From Bacteroidales bacterium (lineage in GTDB: Bacteria; Bacteroidota; Bacteroidia; Bacteroidales; JAAUTT01), in contig JAAUTT010000099.1 of assembly GCA_012031335.1 (NCBI GenBank), forward strand, positions 1-9,743: a stretch of DNA of 9,743 nucleotides, read 5' to 3'. The translations under genes and the position numbers were made by a program. Below, in pieces: positions 8,554 to 9,743 of the stretch (positions within the stretch are counted from its first letter, which is position 1; the number at the start of each line of letters is the position of its first letter). Under the pieces are notes generated by a model. The model did not search any database, had not been told where the DNA came from, and saw only the letters and a list, made by a program, of their open reading frames with translations.

Positions 8554-9743
8554 ATGAACGAAATATTGAATACCAAACTGATGCACCCGCGCGATCAGAT
8601 AACGATGATCATAGGTCGTATTTACCGGAGAGGGTTAACAACCACATCGGGAGGTAATATCTCCATGATTGATGAAGCAGGAGATATCTGGGTGACTCCT
8701 TCGGCTGTCGATAAAGGTTCCTTACGATCATCGGATATCATGTGTGTGAAAAAAGACGGTACCATCCTTGGTTTGCATAAACCTTCGTCGGAATTCCCTT
8801 TTCACAAGGCTATTTACGAAATGAGACCCGATATTAAGGCAATTATACATGCACATCCTCCTGCACTCGTATCCTTCAGTATTGTCCGCGACATTCCAAA
8901 TACCAATATCATTACGCAGGCAAAGTATATTTGCGGACCAATTGGTTATGCTACATATGAACTACCTGGCAGCGAAGTTTTGGGAACCCGAATTGGGCAG
9001 GAATTTGCCAAAGGCTATAAAGCTATCATCATGGAAAACCATGGAACGGTTTTGGGTGGCAGCGATCTGGTAGATGCTTTTCAGCGGTTCGAAACACTTG
9101 AATTTTGTGCACGTACCATTTATTTGGCAAAACTATAGGTACCCCCAATTACCTAAGCGATGCACAGATCGAAGCCTTTGAACATCAGATTCCCGAAATG
9201 ATTCCCGAAATGGATCATGTGGAATATCCGTCGGACGAGCGCGAAAAACGCTCGGAAATTTGCCGTATTGTTCACCGCGCATGCGACCAGGGACTCATGA
9301 TCAGTTCCTATGGAACGGTATCGACCCGCTGGCGCGATAACGATTTTTTAATTACCCCTACCAATATCCCTCGCTGGGATTTACAAATTGAAGATGTAGT
9401 CCAAATTAGGAAAGGAAAGCGTGAACCCGGAAAAATACCCAGTCGCGCTACATGGCTGCATCAGGAGATATATAACCGGAATCCGGGTATTAACTCCATC
9501 ATATTAACACAACCTCCTTATCTGATGGCCTTCGGGGTGACGCAAACGCTGTTCGATGTCCGCACCATTCCCGAAAGCTGGATTTTCTGCAGGATGTACC
9601 CTCTTTGCCTTTCGGCTCTCAATTCGGAAATAGTTTCGATATTCCGGACTTTGCTTACTACCAGTAACCCGGCCATTATCATCCAAACGATGCTGTATTG
9701 ATCACCGGAAATCAGCTGTTGCAAACTTTCGATCGACCTCGAA
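8554..9743 (+). CDS. Tandem class II aldolase/adducin-domain protein, probable rhamnulose-1-phosphate aldolase, cut by right window edge
   Basis: Probably cleaves L-rhamnulose 1-phosphate to dihydroxyacetone phosphate and L-lactaldehyde, the last committed step. Domain 1 (about 10-195) is a complete class II aldolase: TTTSGGNIS phosphate-site loop, E80 in PSSEFPFH, H99 and H101 in IIHAHPP, and H163 in MENHGT, matching the Glu and three His zinc site of FucA-type enzymes. A linker with a 12-bp tandem repeat leads to domain 2, which aligns well with domain 1 but has A for E80, LTQ for HAH, and D for H163. E. coli RhaD and FucA have a single domain, so this is a different architecture, and domain 2 looks structural. 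Frame breaks occur at 9129-9132, 9583-9586, about 9650-9666, 9685-9687 and perhaps 9737-9738. The first would otherwise truncate the protein to 194 residues. The C-terminus is outside the window. Substrate rests on context. Confidence 0.78.
9189..9212 (+). repeat. In-frame tandem 12-bp repeat in the aldolase interdomain linker
   Basis: ATTCCCGAAATG occurs twice in succession (9189-9200, 9201-9212), encoding IPEM-IPEM just before the second aldolase domain. The two copies are identical, so this is probably a recent duplication in a length-tolerant linker. Confidence 0.85.

Noticed and set aside
9105..9701. Separate gene for the second aldolase half
   Set aside because: The first about ten codons overlap the end of domain 1 in another frame, and one missing A at 9129-9132 fuses the two halves directly. 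There is no leader or spacer for an independent start.

Overview
The window looks like a chromosomal piece of a Bacteroidota genome, probably Bacteroidales-like. The grounds are the moderately AT-rich composition, A-rich leaders in front of most genes in place of clear Shine-Dalgarno sites, one good match to the Bacteroidota promoter pattern (TTG, about 20 nt, TAnnTTTG), and the set of L-rhamnose genes. There is no RNA gene, insertion sequence, phage gene or CRISPR array.

The left half (about 1-4327, minus strand) is a tight signalling operon read leftwards. First comes a membrane sensor histidine kinase (4327-2158) whose N-terminus looks like the ethylene-binding domain of plant ETR1, followed by PAS, GAF, HisKA and HATPase domains. 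Next is a stand-alone CheY/Rcp1-type receiver (2150-1703). Last is a receiver-PAS-HisKA-HATPase hybrid kinase (from 1700) that runs off the left edge. Gene gaps are 7 nt and 2 nt. No DNA-binding output domain is visible.

A 413-nt divergent intergenic region (4328-4740) separates this from a plus-strand L-rhamnose operon: rhaT (H+ symporter, 4741-5784), rhaA (isomerase, 5807-7073), a long hairpin (7088-7154), rhaB (FGGY kinase, 7172-8532), and a class II aldolase with two tandem aldolase domains (8554 to the right edge). Together they would take up L-rhamnose, isomerise it to L-rhamnulose, phosphorylate it and split it into dihydroxyacetone phosphate and L-lactaldehyde. No AraC-type rhamnose regulator or lactaldehyde-processing enzyme lies inside the window.

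Read literally, six of the seven genes are broken by single-base frameshifts, about 17 in all. Nearly all can be placed at a short homopolymer, and each one-base repair restores a continuous, motif-preserving protein. I read them as uncorrected sequencing indels, not gene decay, and give reconstructed gene spans. The main biological points are the ethylene-receptor-like sensor and the second aldolase domain, which has lost all four metal-ligand positions.
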